Shown: positions 12,201 to 20,548 of the stretch, one piece after another
How positions within the stretch are numbered: position 1 is the stretch's first letter
Layout of the letters: every line of letters starts with the position of its first letter
Assembly: GCF_000142905.1 (NCBI RefSeq)
Contig: NW_013657665.1
Coordinates: 262,164 to 326,163 of the forward strand
Direction of reading: 5' to 3'
Source: Thecamonas trahens ATCC 50062
Taxonomy: Eukaryota; Apusozoa; Apusomonadida; Apusomonadidae
Length of the DNA stretch: 64,000 nucleotides
The notes under the pieces: model-generated
The model's input: the letters and a program-made list of their open reading frames with translations, nothing else
The model's database searches: none
What the model was told of the DNA's origin: nothing
Made by a program: the position numbers and the translations under genes

Positions 12201-15200
12201 ATGGAGCGCCAGACGGTGTTTGGTGCCTCTGGCGCGGCTGCTACCCTGATGGCTCTTGCCAAGCCGGGCACCCACGCCGGCGCGCTCGGTGCGTGCTACA
12301 TCAAGCTGGTCCACACTCCACTGGAGCGTGCCCGTGCCTTCCTTCTGGCCGCCTCAACCATGATCAAGGCCGCCCAGCGACTGCCGTACGTCGCCGGCAC
12401 CCCTGAAGCCGCCGCGCTGGTCTCCTCGCTCCAAGACCAGTCGGCCCAGCTGGTCCAGCTCTCGGAAGCCGGCCTTGCCACACTCACCTCGCTCCTGGAC
12501 GCCTCGACCGAGGCCGGGCCTGAGATCCGCAGCTCTCTTTCGGCCACTCTCTCACATCTGGAGCAGTGCTCGGTGACTCTCAAGCTGGCGTCGACCGATC
12601 TTGCGACGGCGACAAGTGCTGTCCGCGACGCTGCAACCACCGCGGGCGACGGCGTCGCTGCCGAGACCGCGGCGCTAGGACCGGTCATCTCACACCTTCC
12701 GACTGTGATGGAGCTCGCGCCGTCGGCAGCGCCGATTCTGCTCTTCCGGGTTGCCGATGCTGTCAGCGCGCTCAGCGACCACGGGGCAATGCTTGCTCGC
12801 ACTGCCGTCGGCCAGGCACACGACCCTTCGCTGGCGCTGCTGGATGAGGCCAAGAGCCTAACCTCACACGTCGAAGCCGTCGCCGACCTTGTGCTCGGCT
12901 ACCTCGGTGAGTCTGCTGCCCACCCGTCAGTCGGTCTCAAGTTTGACTCGCGCGAGCTGTGGAGGAAGGTCAAGCTCATTGCGGGCTCGACCAACAAGAT
13001 CGGCGGGCACGTCAAGGCTATTCTTGCCCTCCTGCCCCCGGGCGACGACACGGAACAGCCGGCGCTTTCGGAAGCCGTCGCTCGCCTGGCCATTCAGCTC
13101 GAGCTGCTTGACGGCGCGGTCGGCGTGCTCAGCTCGGGCTGCACCGACGATGCCGAGCTCGAGCCGTTCCTGGACTTGGCACCCGAGCGCGAGATGGGCG
13201 TGGCGTCCAAGTCGTTTACCGCCCTCCGCAAGGAGGCCATGCCTGCGGTCGCACGCGACCTGGCCTCGCTCTCGGTCTCGCTCTCGCAGAACGTCAAGGC
13301 AATGGCCAAGTCGCGGTCGGGCCTGGATGTCGAGGCTGATGTCCTCAACATTGCCTCTGAGCTGCTGTCGGCTGTCCTCGGTGCATCTGCGATTGTTGCC
13401 GGCGTCATGACCAAGCTTAGCGAAGACTCAGCGCTCATGGCCGCCGAGCTCACTGACGCAGTCACAAGTCTTGCGCACGATGTCGGCACTGTGATTCGAG
13501 AAGTCCTCGCCGCAGTCCGCGACGCGCCGGCTGACAGTTCGAGCCCGTTCTCAGCAACTGTTGCTTCCAACATTGTCTCGACGACCAAGGGCATATCTTC
13601 TGGCATTTCGAGCTACATTGACGCCGTCAAGGCTGTGACCAAGGCAGCAGCCGAGGCCGAGGCAGCAGCAACAGCTGAGGTTGAGGCTGAGGCTGAGGCT
13701 GAGGCAGCAGCAACAGCTGAGGCAGTGGCCGAGGCAGCAGCAGCAGCGGCGGCAGTTGAGGTTGAGGCAGTAGCAGCGGCGGCAGCTGAGGCTGAGGCTG
13801 AGGCAGTAGCAGCGGCGGCAGCTGAGGCTGAGGCTGAGGCTGAGGCTGAGGCAGCAGCAGCGGCGGCGGCTGAGGCTGAGGCAGTAGCAGCGGCGGCGGC
13901 GGCGGCTGAGGCCGAGGCTGAGGCAGCAGCGGCGGCCGAGGCAGCAGCGGCGGCCGAGGCAGCTGCCATCGAGCCGGTTGACAAGCTCAAAGCACTCGTG
14001 GCTGAGCGGCTGGCTGCAGTAGCGAACAACACGCTGGTGCAGGTGAGCAAGTCTGAGGACACGTTTACCATTGCCGGGGCTGCTGACGCGCTCTCAGGAC
14101 TCTCGGGCTCGGGAACGGTGGCGGCGGGTGAGGCGCTGGGACTGAAGCTCGCGGATCTGGCGACGATGCTTGTGGATCCGATTGCGCAGCACGATTTGCT
14201 GGACGCCGCCAGCTCGCTGGCGGAGGCGTTGCACTCGCTTGCGGCTGCCGACGAGACGACACGGGCTATGGCGCTTGTCCGGACGCTGTGGTGTGGCATC
14301 GTGGGCTTGCTCCGTGCTGTCCAGCTGGAGCTGGCGCAGGAGAGCTCGCATGGGGCAGCTGAGGCGAAACCGCTGACTCTGACAGCACTGCTGCAGATCC
14401 GCGAGATGAGCCGAGCAGTGGTGAGCGCGGTGCCGACGCTAGCGCAGACGGTCGAGTTTTCTGACGAGCTCCACGCGGCTATCGATGTTGTGCGTAAGTT
14501 TGCGCTCGCGCTCGCGACCGAGCTAGCGGCTCCAACGTCGAATGCCGCGCCGCGGCCGGAGTGGATGTCGGCGTCGGCCGCCAAGGGCGAGCGCAAGGCT
14601 GCGCACCGGGCCATCTTTGCGCTCGAAGAGCTCGTCAGCGCCGCCGCCGATGGCGAAGAGGTGGATGAGCAGATGCAGAGCGTGCTCGCCGCGCTAGGCA
14701 AGTTCTCGAAGAAGACTGACAAGCTGATCATAGCTGCCGAGGACTTTGAAGACTCAACGTCGTCGTCCGACACCGACTCGACTGATGAAGAAGAGCTGCA
14801 GCACGAGCTCGATGAGGCAGCAGAACTTGTCGAGGCCGCGCTGCACGTCGCCGAGGAGGGCCGGGCAAGGTCGGCCGACGCGCACCTGGTCGACGAGTCG
14901 CTCGACGTTGGCGCCGCCGCCAAGCGTCTGGTCACCCACGCGGCAGAGATGCAGAAGGAGCTCGAGGACGCCGAGGCTGCGCGGCCTTCGGTCTTCGCCT
15001 ACCACAGCGGTTCGGCCTGGAACCGTGGCCTGGTCTCGGCAGCTCACGAGGTGGCGTCTGCGGTCTCTGACCTCTGCTCTGCCGCTGTTGCCGCCGAGGC
15101 TCCGGCCTCTGCCCGAGTTCTCGCTCTCGCCAAGCAGGTCTCGGCTGGCTCTGCACACGTCCTTCATGCTGCCAACACCAAGGCCGCCCCGGAATCCAAA

Positions 15201-15455
15201 GCAATTGGCAAGCTCAAGAAGGCATGCAAGGAGCTGAAGGCCGCACTGGCTGCCATCACCCAGTTGGCTCACAGCGAGCGGGCCGTGGCAGCCGCGGCGT
15301 CGAGCCCCTCCAACACCATCGGCCCAGGCACCTTTACCCGCACCACATCACAGGCCCGCCTCATCGAGCAGCGGCAGGCCGTACTCGAGATGGAGCAGAA
15401 GCTCGAGCAGGAGCGTCGTCGTCTTGCCGAGCTCCACAAAGAGCAGTACAACTAA
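9237..15455 (+). CDS. TLN: Talin homolog (FERM head, helical rod, I/LWEQ actin-binding module)
   Basis: A 2072-residue protein from ATG 9237 (MKFVFHYLGD). F0/F1 ubiquitin-like folds occupy about 1-190, with an Ala8 plus KKSKKSKSKRG basic loop at 77-95. A helical F2-like part is followed by an F3 PTB-like lobe at 351-455 (KYFIRLAKRLKTFGC... TVTLDFG... EQIVQLISGYVELRM), which closely follows talin F3, the integrin-tail binding lobe. A long Ala/Ser/Leu helical-bundle rod follows, then an Ala/Glu-only segment near 1470-1580. The I/LWEQ module is at about 1915-2025 (AWNRGLVSAAHEVASAVSDL... VLALAKQVSAGSAHVLHAA), with a short coiled coil at the end. Animal talin is about 2540 residues, so the rod is shorter. 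Known role: linking integrin-type adhesion receptors to actin. No intron is needed. Confidence 0.93.
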   Translation: MKFVFHYLGDPMDGVTGARSASKKTFKHMELSTPLSELLPKAAAAFKIRLRADHSFFLIHPKRLDSVLSMLTLGRSAAAAAAAAKKSKKSKSKRGRHSILVDADDDWTSPLSKVDAALGEWLNTERTLLELRFNPDAQNHLLFTRVTYPLRVVPALGEEPRVVISNYNDLVQDLIVPIAAKFGVTNAISYGLVNTASMPAGNAAGQASAPLRYLNMLSDLPSQGVLPTDVLLFSKRLVTNDDHAILDGALASSTPETDLDSVFAEIRDAILTDSYPVRIEEALQLGAVLLQEKFSNPPDDATAHRATIEGALAEVLPARHWKVDNVIAKLADAHVALNSKPGTGDMIPLSARKYFIRLAKRLKTFGCTKFDVMETRSSGAKTPAVLAITRDRILRIHPKTNAIVTRFKLTQLAKWSSKRNTVTLDFGKHASRPYVIDSPVPEQIVQLISGYVELRMQQDLSFDPHKAPPASPDIGPGGPPRPSDAADLDARADAAVAKTDAAATKPDAAATKAAEVAALAMAAEDGAGPSGPAGLSGPPADDGDSPPPYEFADSSPVLHNADLASQAGPQAITLEDPKRVDAAAVTAGIATVHDAAASPPKFGTEPVVKLLGLAPLASAADGDPSLPVAHLQQALAAFVAGVCKCLSMATATPLDAAKVHKHLAFVSSLPPVIASAFLALADTPTASNIDPPLASTETFLALYTKVYAHLDALLESAQALTGVESEDKPRQAAMADEASLLGETMTTMTAAIGVHGVATSRITEISALAHRAAEVSTELVAAAKQVAPSIQADPQALAGLVAAAKAMSLANTLLLPTALLTAPLVHRPDSFRLLASAAGQVTNAASRLAHRYPELAAPSLSVNTAVTYVLATANPNSVAAAMVSVSKALQELTEFTGDGGVPPELPASAPETPPSRLTLLPLALKNEFGNSDAALPPGATADFITTSLAAATMYTKIINVIPSVTGALVSGATDISLGLAKIGRALLEMERQTVFGASGAAATLMALAKPGTHAGALGACYIKLVHTPLERARAFLLAASTMIKAAQRLPYVAGTPEAAALVSSLQDQSAQLVQLSEAGLATLTSLLDASTEAGPEIRSSLSATLSHLEQCSVTLKLASTDLATATSAVRDAATTAGDGVAAETAALGPVISHLPTVMELAPSAAPILLFRVADAVSALSDHGAMLARTAVGQAHDPSLALLDEAKSLTSHVEAVADLVLGYLGESAAHPSVGLKFDSRELWRKVKLIAGSTNKIGGHVKAILALLPPGDDTEQPALSEAVARLAIQLELLDGAVGVLSSGCTDDAELEPFLDLAPEREMGVASKSFTALRKEAMPAVARDLASLSVSLSQNVKAMAKSRSGLDVEADVLNIASELLSAVLGASAIVAGVMTKLSEDSALMAAELTDAVTSLAHDVGTVIREVLAAVRDAPADSSSPFSATVASNIVSTTKGISSGISSYIDAVKAVTKAAAEAEAAATAEVEAEAEAEAAATAEAVAEAAAAAAAVEVEAVAAAAAEAEAEAVAAAAAEAEAEAEAEAAAAAAAEAEAVAAAAAAAEAEAEAAAAAEAAAAAEAAAIEPVDKLKALVAERLAAVANNTLVQVSKSEDTFTIAGAADALSGLSGSGTVAAGEALGLKLADLATMLVDPIAQHDLLDAASSLAEALHSLAAADETTRAMALVRTLWCGIVGLLRAVQLELAQESSHGAAEAKPLTLTALLQIREMSRAVVSAVPTLAQTVEFSDELHAAIDVVRKFALALATELAAPTSNAAPRPEWMSASAAKGERKAAHRAIFALEELVSAAADGEEVDEQMQSVLAALGKFSKKTDKLIIAAEDFEDSTSSSDTDSTDEEELQHELDEAAELVEAALHVAEEGRARSADAHLVDESLDVGAAAKRLVTHAAEMQKELEDAEAARPSVFAYHSGSAWNRGLVSAAHEVASAVSDLCSAAVAAEAPASARVLALAKQVSAGSAHVLHAANTKAAPESKAIGKLKKACKELKAALAAITQLAHSERAVAAAASSPSNTIGPGTFTRTTSQARLIEQRQAVLEMEQKLEQERRRLAELHKEQYN
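13644..13970 (+). repeat. Ala/Glu low-complexity segment in the talin rod
   Basis: GCAGCAGAGGCT-type codons encode an almost pure Ala/Glu helix-forming stretch of about 109 residues (AEAEAEAAATAEAVAEAAA...). It interrupts the amphipathic helical-bundle rod. A single long alpha-helix acting as a spacer is a reasonable guess. Confidence 0.9.
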
Positions 15456-15467
15456 TCAACCTCCCCT

Positions 15468-15490
15468 CCCCCCCCCCCCCCCCCCCCCCC
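15468..15490 (+). repeat. C23 homopolymer between talin stop and NVL start
   Basis: A run of 23 C lies in a 39-base intergenic interval, ending four bases before the NVL ATG at 15495. Its length may be mis-assembled. Confidence 0.95.
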
Positions 15491-15494
15491 AACC

Positions 15495-17972
15495 ATGGGC
15501 AGGAGCAAGCCAATTGCCGACCGGGCTCTCGTGCCGCGGCTGCGTAAGTGGGTGGAGATGCTCGGGACGCCCCGGCCGGCCTACCTCGACCCGGCTGCGG
15601 CGTCCGACTACCTCCAGGCCACCTTCCCTCGCGACTATGCCCGGGTCCAACGCGGACCGCTTCGTGCTCTGGTCATCCGGGGACTCGATGTCGTTGCACG
15701 TGCGCTGGATGAACCTGTTCCCATGCCTACCGATCCGCCCGCTCCCGATCCGTCATCGCCTCCGCCGGCTGCTACTCCGCCGCCAGTCACTGGCCTCAAC
15801 GGCTCCATGGCCTCGCTCTACCGTGCTGGCTCGGCTTCGGCACCGGCATCGCCAGCTCCGTCCGCGGCTTCACTCGCATCTGGGCCGGCAAGTGGCGAGT
15901 CCAACTTGTCTGCTCCGGCACAGCCGTCGCGTAAGCGTAAGCGTCGCAAGAAGAGCGCCGCGCCCGAGGACGAGGCCGGTGAGAGCGGCGAGAAGCGGGC
16001 CCGTGGTCTGCCTGGCGGTGCTGGCGATGGCTCGCCGGCCTCGTTCTTGGTCGAGCCATCGGCTACGTTTGCTGATGTAGGCGGCCTCGATTCGGCAGTG
16101 GTCGAGCTGAGGCTGGCATTGGCGACGGCTATCCGGCACCCAGAAGTGTACGCGGCGCTGGGAACCGGCCCGACCCGTGGCATCCTGCTGCACGGCCCGC
16201 CGGGCTCGGGTAAGACGCTGCTGGCCAACTCGCTGGCGGCCGAGCTGGGCGTCCCGTTTCTGCGCATTTCTGCGCCGGAGATTGTGACCTCGTTCTCGGG
16301 TGACTCGGAGGCCAAGCTGCGGCAGTTGTTTGACGCGGCGGTGCTCAACGCGCCGTCGATTGTGTTTATGGACGAGATCGACGCCATCGCGCCTGCGCGG
16401 GCGTCTACATCGCGTGACATGGAGCGCCGGATTGTGGCTCAGCTGCTGACGAGCATGGATGACCTTTCACTGGAGCGGACCGGCGGTAAGCCGGTTGTGG
16501 TCATTGCAGCGACCAACCGGCCACACGCCATCGATCCGGCGCTGCGGCGCGGCGGCCGGTTCGATCGCGAAATCGCGCTTGGCATCCCGACCGAGGCTGC
16601 ACGGCTCTCCATCATCGGTGTCCTCACCCGCAAGCTCACCCTTGCACCGGACGTCGACTTTCCGGCGCTTGCGCGGCAGACGCCGGGCTACGTCGGCGCC
16701 GACCTGGCCACTCTCTGCAAGGAGGCGGCCTCCCTCGCCATCAATCGCGCCTTTGAAGAGCTGTTTCTCTCGGCGTCGGGAGGAGCGGCAGGTAACTTGA
16801 GTGGGGTGGCGCCGATGGACACGGCCGCGCCGATGGAGACCGAGGCGGCGCCGTCAAGCGAAGCCACAAGCTCGGGCGCCAAGACCGTTGTTGTGGTTGA
16901 CACCAAGGCGCGTGCCCGCGAGGAGCGGATGGCCAAGAACAAGGCGCTGGTTGAAGCACTTGAGGCCCGCGTCGAGCCGTTGAGCGAGGACGAGCTCTCG
17001 AGCCTCGCCATCACCATGACTGACTTTGAGGAGGCACTCAAGGTGGTCCAGCCGTCGGCGAAGCGCGAAGGCTTTGCCACGGTGCCCGACGTATCGTGGG
17101 ACGACGTTGGGGCGCTGGACAATGTACGCGAGCAGCTCAACGATGCCATTGTCAACCCCATCCGCTATCCGCAGCTGCACGAGCAAATGGGCCTCTCGCA
17201 TCCGGCCGGCGTCCTGCTCTACGGCCCGCCCGGATGCGGCAAGACGCTGCTGGCAAAGGCCATCGCGTCGTCATCCAATGCCTCGTTCATTTCGATCAAG
17301 GGCCCCGAGCTGCTCAACAAGTACGTGGGTGAATCGGAGCGCGCAGTGCGGCAGGTCTTCCAGCGCGGTCGCGCTTCGGCGCCATGTGTCATCTTCTTTG
17401 ACGAGCTCGACGCGCTCTGCCCGCGCCGCGATGGCCAGTCGAACCAGTCGGGCCAGCGGCTGGTCAACCAGCTCTTGACCGAGATGGACGGCACGTCGGC
17501 GCGCGGGCAAGTGTACATCATCGGCGCGACGAACCGGCCTGACATCATCGATGCCGCCATCATGCGTCCGGGTCGCCTTGAGAAGCTCGTCTACGTCCCG
17601 CTTCCCGAGCCCAACGACCGCGTCGCCATTCTCGAGACGCTGGCCCGCAAGACGCCGCTCGAGCCTGACGCCGTCGACTTGCGCGCCATCGCCCTCGACT
17701 CGCGGTGCGATGGATTCTCCGGTGCAGACCTCGCCGCGCTTGTCCGCCAAGCCGCCACCTTTGCTCTTCGCGAGTGCTTCCAGCGCATGGACGCCGCTGC
17801 CAAGTCCAAGCTCGATCAGCCGAGCGACGCCCATGAGGTCGTCCAGGTCGGCACCCGCCACTTTGAGGCTGCCTTTGAGCATGTTCTCCCGTCAGTCTCA
17901 GAGGACGTCGCCTCCATGTACGACACGATGACGCTGCGGACGTCGCGTCCTAAGGCTCAGCCGCGGCAGTGA
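15495..17972 (+). CDS. NVL: NVL/Rix7-type double AAA+ ATPase (ribosome biogenesis)
   Basis: An 825-residue protein. The N-terminal 10-55 (RALVPRLRKWVEMLG... DYLQATFPRDY) resembles the small helical N-domain of NVL. A Ser/Pro-rich linker carries a basic KRKRRKK nuclear signal. D1: Walker A GPPGSGKT near 233, Walker B FMDEIDAI near 290. D2: GPPGCGKT near 576, FFDELDAL near 633, with the NVL-like run GPELLNKYVGESERAVRQVF and a CDGFSGADLAALVRQAA sensor region. Known role: nucleolar ATPase that extracts assembly factors from pre-60S particles. D2 fits NVL better than CDC48/VCP because of CVIFFDELDALCPRR. It starts 39 bases after the talin stop on the same strand, so little room exists for a separate promoter. 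Confidence 0.9.
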   Translation: MGRSKPIADRALVPRLRKWVEMLGTPRPAYLDPAAASDYLQATFPRDYARVQRGPLRALVIRGLDVVARALDEPVPMPTDPPAPDPSSPPPAATPPPVTGLNGSMASLYRAGSASAPASPAPSAASLASGPASGESNLSAPAQPSRKRKRRKKSAAPEDEAGESGEKRARGLPGGAGDGSPASFLVEPSATFADVGGLDSAVVELRLALATAIRHPEVYAALGTGPTRGILLHGPPGSGKTLLANSLAAELGVPFLRISAPEIVTSFSGDSEAKLRQLFDAAVLNAPSIVFMDEIDAIAPARASTSRDMERRIVAQLLTSMDDLSLERTGGKPVVVIAATNRPHAIDPALRRGGRFDREIALGIPTEAARLSIIGVLTRKLTLAPDVDFPALARQTPGYVGADLATLCKEAASLAINRAFEELFLSASGGAAGNLSGVAPMDTAAPMETEAAPSSEATSSGAKTVVVVDTKARAREERMAKNKALVEALEARVEPLSEDELSSLAITMTDFEEALKVVQPSAKREGFATVPDVSWDDVGALDNVREQLNDAIVNPIRYPQLHEQMGLSHPAGVLLYGPPGCGKTLLAKAIASSSNASFISIKGPELLNKYVGESERAVRQVFQRGRASAPCVIFFDELDALCPRRDGQSNQSGQRLVNQLLTEMDGTSARGQVYIIGATNRPDIIDAAIMRPGRLEKLVYVPLPEPNDRVAILETLARKTPLEPDAVDLRAIALDSRCDGFSGADLAALVRQAATFALRECFQRMDAAAKSKLDQPSDAHEVVQVGTRHFEAAFEHVLPSVSEDVASMYDTMTLRTSRPKAQPRQ

Positions 17973-18001
17973 CGGAGGTCAGCGATGTATAACACACATG
18001 C

Positions 18002-19555
18002 TCAATCCTCGACTCTCATCATCGGCACTCCGAGCGCCCACTTGGGCGCGGGTCCTGGATACACTACCTGGACAGGCGTGATGCCCGGCTGGTACGGGCG
18101 CGGGTCTGACCGCGAGCCGGGCTCTGTTCGGCTCTCGCTGCCGGTCCGGCTCCGTTCCGATCCAATCACCTCGTAGTCAAGGTCACCGACGCGGAAGAGG
18201 TAGGCCATGTAGCCCAGAACGCCCACGGTGACAGCCTCGTCCAGAGCGACAATCTCAAAGAGCGAGGGCCGGAGGATGGCAGAGGTCATGAGGACCAGCA
18301 GCTGACCAAAGGCGAGAATCGTGACCTTGGCATTGAACTCGCGAATCATGGCGTACTTGGCCTGGAGCGGCGCAACCCAGGCGGCGATGGCTTGCTCAGC
18401 ATTCTCGTGATGCGCAAAGAGCGCTTGTCCCTCAAACAGCGCACTGGATAGCGCCACCGCGGTCTCACGGACGGTGGCAAACGAGAGCCGCGCGATGGTT
18501 ACGTACGCAATGACTTTGACCACTGTAAACGACGCACCGAGCATGTTCGCCACAATAAGGCCGAACCAGGCAAAGCCCGTGACAGCGAGAACAACAAGCG
18601 CGCGCTGCAGCGGGAGCTGGAGCATCAGGATCGACCAGCCCTGTGAAGCGAGGCCAAGCACAAAGCAGAGGCCAGTGTAAAAGATGACCGCGCTCGCAAA
18701 GGCCGCCACAGAGTAGCCTAGCGGCGGCCGCTCGCCGGCATTTTCGTACCGAGTCCAGTACACAGTGTACGCCAGAAGCGAGACAATCTTGAGCAGACCG
18801 AGTGTTGCCACCATTCCCACCATCCATGGCAGCGCCAGACACACCCGCCACCAGCTGGGCGGGCCACTGGCGCGTGCGCGGATGGCAGCAATTCGCCGGA
18901 CAGTGGCCCCAAGCCATGCCCCATACCCAATCGTCCACACCAGCAGAAAACCGCTGTACACCATCGGCAGCGGCCACGTCTCGGTGTCGAGCTCGCGACC
19001 GCCCGGGTTGACTGCGCGAGTCCGAGTGTTGATCCAAGACGCCACCGCGTCATTGGCGGCGCGGTCCGCCACGTCGCCATCAGCATCGCCATCGGGGCAC
19101 TCGACCAACGCCAGCACGCCTTCTCCGGTGAACGAAACATCCCATGCAGCGTGACCGGCCGGGGGTACGGCCCACGCCGCGGCAGCGAGTCCGTCTAGAG
19201 CCGAGGCATCGACGGCGGTAGCCGGCGGGAGCGGAGCGATGGTGGACATGTTGTGGGCAGCTTCGAGAGCGTCGCAGAGGGTGGCGGGGCGGACGCGCGC
19301 CCACTGATGCGCATCAAAGAGAGCAACCATGAGAGGCCGCGGCATTTGCGTCGCCTGCACATCGGTAGTGTACCTGACCTCGGCGAGTCCACCGCGCGCA
19401 AAGCCGTACGTCAGCAGCCTGAGGACCGGGTTCTCCAGCGGAAGCGCCACGTTTGCCGATACGCCCACCGCCACCACCGGGCGCGCAGAGAGCACAGCCA
19501 CCACCAGTGCCACCACCAGTACCACCACCACACCCATTGAGCAAGGCCGAGGCAT
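18002..19555 (-). CDS. Seven-helix GOST/lung-7TM-receptor-like membrane protein
   Basis: The start is set at 19555 (MPRPCSMGVVVVLVVALVVAVLSA), which gives a clean signal peptide; an upstream in-frame Met lies in the low-complexity leader. The product is 517 residues. About 180 residues form a luminal or extracellular domain, followed by seven hydrophobic segments starting at MVYSGFLLVWTIGYGAWLG and ending at GVLGYMAYLF, then a Ser/Arg tail. Signal peptide, beta-rich lumenal domain and C-terminal 7TM is the layout of the GPR107/108-TMEM87-TMEM145 group (Golgi/trafficking 7TM proteins). Similarity is by architecture rather than diagnostic residues. Convergent with NVL, with 29 bases between the stops. 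Confidence 0.68.
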   Translation of the reverse strand: MPRPCSMGVVVVLVVALVVAVLSARPVVAVGVSANVALPLENPVLRLLTYGFARGGLAEVRYTTDVQATQMPRPLMVALFDAHQWARVRPATLCDALEAAHNMSTIAPLPPATAVDASALDGLAAAAWAVPPAGHAAWDVSFTGEGVLALVECPDGDADGDVADRAANDAVASWINTRTRAVNPGGRELDTETWPLPMVYSGFLLVWTIGYGAWLGATVRRIAAIRARASGPPSWWRVCLALPWMVGMVATLGLLKIVSLLAYTVYWTRYENAGERPPLGYSVAAFASAVIFYTGLCFVLGLASQGWSILMLQLPLQRALVVLAVTGFAWFGLIVANMLGASFTVVKVIAYVTIARLSFATVRETAVALSSALFEGQALFAHHENAEQAIAAWVAPLQAKYAMIREFNAKVTILAFGQLLVLMTSAILRPSLFEIVALDEAVTVGVLGYMAYLFRVGDLDYEVIGSERSRTGSESRTEPGSRSDPRPYQPGITPVQVVYPGPAPKWALGVPMMRVED

Positions 19556-20044
19556 ACCAGAGGGAGGGGAGGGAAAGTGAGTGAGTGAGCGAGAGAGAGA
19601 GAGAGAGTGTGTGTGTGGCGTCGACAAGACAGGTCAAGGTCAGGCCTGTGTCTGATCAAGGGGCGATCGATCAGGCGAGTGTTCGACCCCGAGCCGCGGA
19701 GCTGCGTCCAGTCCAATGGCCGCGCCTCGCGATCGGCCGATGGTGATGATGATAGTTGGCAAGACATGATCAGGCGTAGCCATGGGTAAGCGATCGATTA
19801 TGCTAGTGCACGACTCCAGCGGCCTTGCCATCATCATCGTGGTCACCAGCCGCCAAGGCAGTCTGGTACCAGTACATGGAGACTGCAAGAAGATGCGATA
19901 GGCAAGGGTAGTAGATGAGGTGATGCCATGATGCCGTGAGTAAACGATTCCCCAGTGTGCAAACAGTGAACGGAACGGCTTACTGTGACTAACTAACTGA
20001 TTCTAATGACTGACTAAATGACTAACAGCTGATGCGTATCGTCA
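19556..20044. other. Intergenic, AT-richer, no gene seen
   Basis: This holds the GA/CA-rich leader of the 7TM gene, then about 400 bases of lower GC than the rest of the window. A TGACTAAC-like direct-repeat block is at 19986-20028. I see no frame with codon bias. It borders the hAT relic and may be its 3' flank. Confidence 0.5.
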
Positions 20045-20437
20045 CTACAGTTTCTTCGTCAGCTCAAAGTCGAAAAGCATCCATGCACGCAGGAGCATCA
20101 TCTTCTCGGCGCGCAGAGCCGAGAGGCGGTTCCGCTTCCTCGTCATCATGTCTGTCGCCACCGAGTTGAGCCGTTCGACGCTGGCAGCGGAGGCCGATGG
20201 AAGAAGGATCCCCTGGCCCCACAAGCGGAACCTCGCACACAGCACCTGGATCCGCCGTACGTCAGCCTTGCGGTTCCAGTTCTTGCGAGACTTGCACAGT
20301 GCAAAACCTGTGTTCCAAAGCCATCCATCCATGGCGGTGGCATGAACCGTCAAGATGGCGTCAATTTGCCTTCGATGACGCCACTCTTTTGTGGGAGGGA
20401 GTGGCCTCTTCATCGCGCCGCACTCTCGGCCTCGCAC
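20045..20437 (-). pseudogene. hAT transposase C-terminal dimerisation-domain relic
   Basis: A 130-residue frame ends LLPSASAASVERLNSVATDM followed by MTRKRNRLSALRAEKMMLLRAW. The series (P-S-x-S-A-x-S-V-E-R-x-x-S ... K-R-N-R-L ... A-E-K-x-x-x-L-R-A-W) is the conserved hAT C-terminal dimerisation block. The RNase-H catalytic part that should precede it is absent: the neighbouring sequence belongs to the oppositely oriented gene at 20549. I therefore call it a truncated relic. It may instead be a small domesticated protein, because the surviving frame has no stops. Confidence 0.68.
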
Positions 20438-20548
20438 TCACGGCCGCGACCAGGCGACAGAGACAGAGATAAAGGCAGAGACAAGACTTGTCTTTGACTC
20501 GAACACCGTTGCTTGCAGGGGAAGAAGGCCCCTAGGGCGTGGGTCGTC

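Noticed and set aside
13613-14935. 440-codon antisense frame under the talin rod
   Set aside because: It is almost pure Ser/Ala, a by-product of GC-rich codons with third-position G/C in talin.
19670-19720. GTTCGACCCC resembling a tRNA T-loop
   Set aside because: No matching T-stem, anticodon arm or acceptor stem around it. I found no tRNA, rRNA or other RNA gene I could support in the window.
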